Positions 61,571-64,000 of a DNA stretch of 64,000 nt are shown here, piece after piece. The notes beneath the pieces were generated by a model. That model ran no database searches. It was not told the DNA's origin and worked only from the letters and a program-made list of their open reading frames with translations. This DNA is from Thauera sp. JM12B12 (GTDB lineage Bacteria > Pseudomonadota > Gammaproteobacteria > Burkholderiales > Rhodocyclaceae). A program made the translations under genes and the position numbers. Positions within the stretch are counted from its first letter, which is position 1, and every line of letters starts with the position of its first letter. The stretch spans positions 124,001-188,000 of the forward strand of contig NZ_CP154859.1 of NCBI RefSeq assembly GCF_039614725.1. The letters are read 5' to 3'.

Positions 61571-62260
61571 TCACCGACGCAGGAAGCGCAGCCAGGCCGC
61601 GATGTTGAGCAAGGCCATCAGCGACTGGCCGACGTAGGTCAGCGCGGCGGCCTCGAGGATCTTGCGCGCGTGAGGCTGGTCCGCGGGGTGCAGGTAGCCG
61701 CCGCGCTCGAGCATCGGCAGCGCGCGGCGGAAGCTGGCGTCGAACTCGGTGGGCAGCGTCACCAGATGCACGACCGCCGCCAGGCCCATCGACAACAGCC
61801 CGGCAAGCACGAAGAACAGCCCTGGCGCCGGATGCCGGGTCAGCAGGGTGATGAAGGGCACCGCCACCATCATCATCGCGCCCAGGCGCTGGCCGGTGAT
61901 GGCGACGCGCACCAGGCGCTCGCGCAGGGCAAGCGGCGCATAGCCCTCGGCATGCTGCAGCGCGTGGCCGACCTCGTGCGCGGCCACGGTGACGGCGGTC
62001 AGCGAGCGCTGATGATAGGTGTGCGCCGACAGGCGGACGGCACGCGCCTCGGGGTCGTAGTGGTCGCCGGTTTCCGACTCTTCGACCGTGACGTGGGTGA
62101 GGCTGTGCTTGTCGAGCAGCATGCGCGCGAGCATGGCGCCGCTGCCGTAATAGCGGTCGGCGGGCTCGCTGTAGCGCTGAAGCGTGCGCCGCACCCACCA
62201 CCCCGGCAGCCACACGGCGAGCATCAGGATCGGCACCAGCACGAGCAGGATCGGGGACAT
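61571..62260 (-). CDS. Membrane zinc metallopeptidase (Zn_peptidase_2 family)
   Basis: A 229-residue membrane protein of the YugP type. One N-terminal helix, then the zinc site HEVGH at 95-99 (TVAAHEVGHALQH), preceded by the family block DHYDPEARAVRLSAHTYHQRSLTAV, then two or three further helices and LPTEFDASFRRALPMLERGGYL. Substrate and role are unknown. The family is about 225 residues, so it is full length. Convergent with the binding-protein gene, 4 bp apart. Confidence 0.87.
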   Translation of the reverse strand: MSPILLVLVPILMLAVWLPGWWVRRTLQRYSEPADRYYGSGAMLARMLLDKHSLTHVTVEESETGDHYDPEARAVRLSAHTYHQRSLTAVTVAAHEVGHALQHAEGYAPLALRERLVRVAITGQRLGAMMMVAVPFITLLTRHPAPGLFFVLAGLLSMGLAAVVHLVTLPTEFDASFRRALPMLERGGYLHPADQPHARKILEAAALTYVGQSLMALLNIAAWLRFLRR

Positions 62261-62523
62261 GGCGGTCTCGGTGAAGTCGTCAAGCGTGTGACCATGCGGG
62301 GTGGCGAGTGTTTCTCGCCTACCAAGCCGGCGCAGGGTCAGATGCGTGACCAGAGCGCCCACCAGCGACCCGGGCAGCATTGAAGGGGTCGAGCCGTTCC
62401 AGCCAGCGCGGCCACCCCGGATCAACGCTCAGCGCCGCTTGGTTGGCCTGATTATTGCTTTGTGCCGTCGGCATGGCACCTTGCCGGCAAGCGGTGCACC
62501 GCTCAATTCCTTCAGGACACACT

Positions 62524-63228
62524 ATGCGTTCCCTCAACTTCATCGGCGGCGAAAAAGGCGGCGTGGGCAAGTCTGTCGTCGCCCGGGCCCTCGCCCAGTA
62601 CTACATCGACAAGGGTCGGCCCTTCACCGGCTTCGACACCGACCGCTCGCACACGACCTTCGCCCGTTTCTATGCCGACTATGCGGCGCCAGTGGTGGTG
62701 GATCGTTACGAGGGGCTGGACCAGATCGCCTTGCCGTTCGAGGATGCACCAGAAGAGGGCGCCGGGCATAGCGTCATTGTCGATCTTGCAGCACAGACGG
62801 CAGCGCCGCTGGCGCGCTGGATCAGGGACTCCGATCTGCTGGGTTTGCTTGGCGAACTCGGCGTGCAGGTCAATTTCTGGCACCTGGCCGATGCCGGCAA
62901 GGACTCGGTCGCGTTGCTCGGCGACCTGCTCGAGACCTACGGCGAGGGGCCGAACTACGTGGTGGTGAAGAACCATGGCCGCGGCACGGACTTCTCCCAG
63001 CTTGAGGCTTCGACCGAGTTGGCGACGGCACAGGCTCTGGGTGCCCGGGTCATCAGCCTGCCTGAGCTGCACGAAGCCAGCATGCGCAAGATCGATCGCC
63101 AGGATGCCAGCTTCTGGGCGGCGATCAACCAGCGCGGCGGTGATGATGCGTTGGGCATGCTCGAGCGCCAGCGCGTGAAAAGCTGGCTGAAGACCGTGTA
63201 TGCGGCCTTCGACGGTCTGGCGGTGTGA
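62524..63228 (+). CDS. ParA/MinD-like P-loop ATPase, orphan
   Basis: A 234-residue ATPase with a deviant Walker A KGGVGKS (11-17) at the very N-terminus (MRSLNFIGGEKGGVGKSVVARALAQYY). FTGFDTDRSHTTFARFYADYA is the switch-I-like stretch and SVIVDLAAQTAAPLARWI the Walker B. No partner (ParB, MinE or FlhF-like gene) adjoins, and the sequence is clearly distinct from the chromosomal ParA at 16263. It resembles small ATPases carried by conjugative plasmids (TraL/StbB-like), although no other plasmid gene is seen here. The cargo is unknown. The start at 62524 follows AGGAC; the frame is open upstream without conservation. Confidence 0.75.
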   Translation: MRSLNFIGGEKGGVGKSVVARALAQYYIDKGRPFTGFDTDRSHTTFARFYADYAAPVVVDRYEGLDQIALPFEDAPEEGAGHSVIVDLAAQTAAPLARWIRDSDLLGLLGELGVQVNFWHLADAGKDSVALLGDLLETYGEGPNYVVVKNHGRGTDFSQLEASTELATAQALGARVISLPELHEASMRKIDRQDASFWAAINQRGGDDALGMLERQRVKSWLKTVYAAFDGLAV

Positions 63229-63305
63229 GGCGCTTCAAGCGCGGGCTCTCGTTGGCGGGGCTTTCCCCGGCGTGGCGTGGGTAAGGCGGCCGGCACGTCC
63301 GCCGC

Positions 63306-64000
63306 TCAGCACATCGCCGCCACCCGCGCCCCGATCGCGAGCGCCGCGGTCAGCCCCGGCGACTCGATCCCGTACAGATGCACCAGCCCGGGCACGCCGT
63401 GCGCGGCCGGACCGTCGATGCGGAAGTCGGCATCTGCCTCGCCCGGGCCGGCGATCTTCGGCCGCACGCCGGCGTAGGCCGGCTGCAGGCGGCCGTCCTC
63501 CAGGCTTGGCCACCAGCTCCGGATGGCGGTGTAGAAGCGCGCGGCGCGCGCCGGATCGACCTGGTAGTCGGGATGCTCGACCCATTCCACGTCGGGCCCG
63601 AAGCGGGCCTGGCCGCCGAGATCCAGGGTCAGGTGCACGCCCAGGCCGCCGGGTTCGGGGATGGGATAGATCAGGTGCGAGAAGGGCGCCCGTCCGCTGA
63701 GGCTGAAGTACGCCCCGCGTGCGTAGAAGGCGCGCGGGGCGAGGCCGGCTGCAGGGCCGCGGAGGGCGCGGCCGAGCCTCGGCGCGTCCAGGCCGGCGGC
63801 GTTGATCACGCAGCGCGCCCGCAGGCTCGTCGGTGCGCTGCCGCCGATGTCGAGCACGATACCGGTGCTGTCCGCCCGCCCGCCGCGCACCGGGCTCGCC
63901 ACCGCGAGCACCGCACCGTGGCGTTCGGCGTCGGCGAGCAGCGCGAGCATGAGGCCATGGCTATCGACGATGCCGGTGGACGGTGAGAACAGCGCGCCGG
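63306..64000 (-). CDS. FAD-dependent oxidoreductase, LhgO/DadA-like (partial, N-terminus off the window)
   Basis: The C-terminal 230 residues of a DAO-fold enzyme. Visible pieces: [20 protein letters not shown] at the window edge, [16 protein letters not shown] (second part of the FAD site), [29 protein letters not shown], and [20 protein letters not shown]...[22 protein letters not shown] at the end. The pattern is closest to L-2-hydroxyglutarate oxidase (LhgO) and related 'NAD(P)/FAD-dependent oxidoreductase' proteins. The dinucleotide-binding N-terminus lies beyond position 64000. It is convergent with the ParA-like gene. Confidence 0.87.
   Translation of the reverse strand, partial: GALFSPSTGIVDSHGLMLALLADAERHGAVLAVASPVRGGRADSTGIVLDIGGSAPTSLRARCVINAAGLDAPRLGRALRGPAAGLAPRAFYARGAYFSLSGRAPFSHLIYPIPEPGGLGVHLTLDLGGQARFGPDVEWVEHPDYQVDPARAARFYTAIRSWWPSLEDGRLQPAYAGVRPKIAGPGEADADFRIDGPAAHGVPGLVHLYGIESPGLTAALAIGARVAAMC

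Overview
The window looks like chromosomal DNA of a high-GC betaproteobacterium, most probably Rhodocyclales (Thauera/Azoarcus type). That placement is inferred from the gene families, the mreBCD-mrdA-rodA-rlpA-dacA-dat-ybeD-lipB-lipA order, the c5-type cytochrome and the codon use; no marker gene was compared. No prophage, transposase, integrase or CRISPR array was found. Almost all of the window is single-copy housekeeping and signalling DNA.

Layout. 1-9.8 kb: a partial DUF924 gene, an MsbA-like ABC exporter, an exported ATP-dependent DNA ligase, a periplasmic-sensor diguanylate cyclase overlapping the DUF3025 region, leuA divergent from an Lrp-type regulator, and a flavohaemoglobin. 9.8-10.26 kb: a 494-bp non-coding block with an 11-bp degenerate tandem array, a nested inverted repeat of about 200 bp and a REP-like hairpin; this is the most unusual DNA in the window. 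10.3-13.3 kb: an orphan tungstate-binding protein (tupA) divergent from a ModE/binding-protein fusion regulator, then a ceramidase-like membrane protein. 13.5-26.5 kb: mnmG-rsmG, parA-parB, an MFS gene on the other strand, and the full atpIBEFHAGDC operon closed by a strong terminator. This order is typical of DNA near oriC. 26.5-29.4 kb (minus): DUF971-ubiE-Tim44-like-ubiJ, a ubiquinone-linked set without ubiB. 29.6-35.7 kb: phoB-phoR behind a possible Pho box, then an unrecognised 532-residue protein, a HIT protein, a class II amidotransferase and a YeeE/YedE transporter on the minus strand. 35.9-39.8 kb: gatC-gatA-lipoprotein-gatB. 40-50.9 kb: the rod-shape and peptidoglycan cluster mreBCD-mrdA-rodA-rlpA-dacA, continuing into dat, ybeD, lipB and lipA. 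50.9-64 kb: an exported pentapeptide-repeat protein, a Rep-type helicase, a three-gene phosphorelay ending in a diguanylate cyclase, a c-type cytochrome, tRNA-Arg(CCG), a cobalamin-type binding protein, a zinc peptidase, a ParA-like ATPase and a partial FAD oxidoreductase.

Functional themes. Chromosome segregation and energy (parAB, atp), cell shape and wall synthesis (mre/mrd/dac), cofactor synthesis (ubi, lip), amidated tRNA (gatCAB), phosphate sensing, and at least two routes to cyclic-di-GMP. The candidates for undescribed biology are the repeat block at 9800-10235, the orphan tungstate sensor pair, and the hybrid kinase/REC/Hpt-REC-REC-GGDEF relay.
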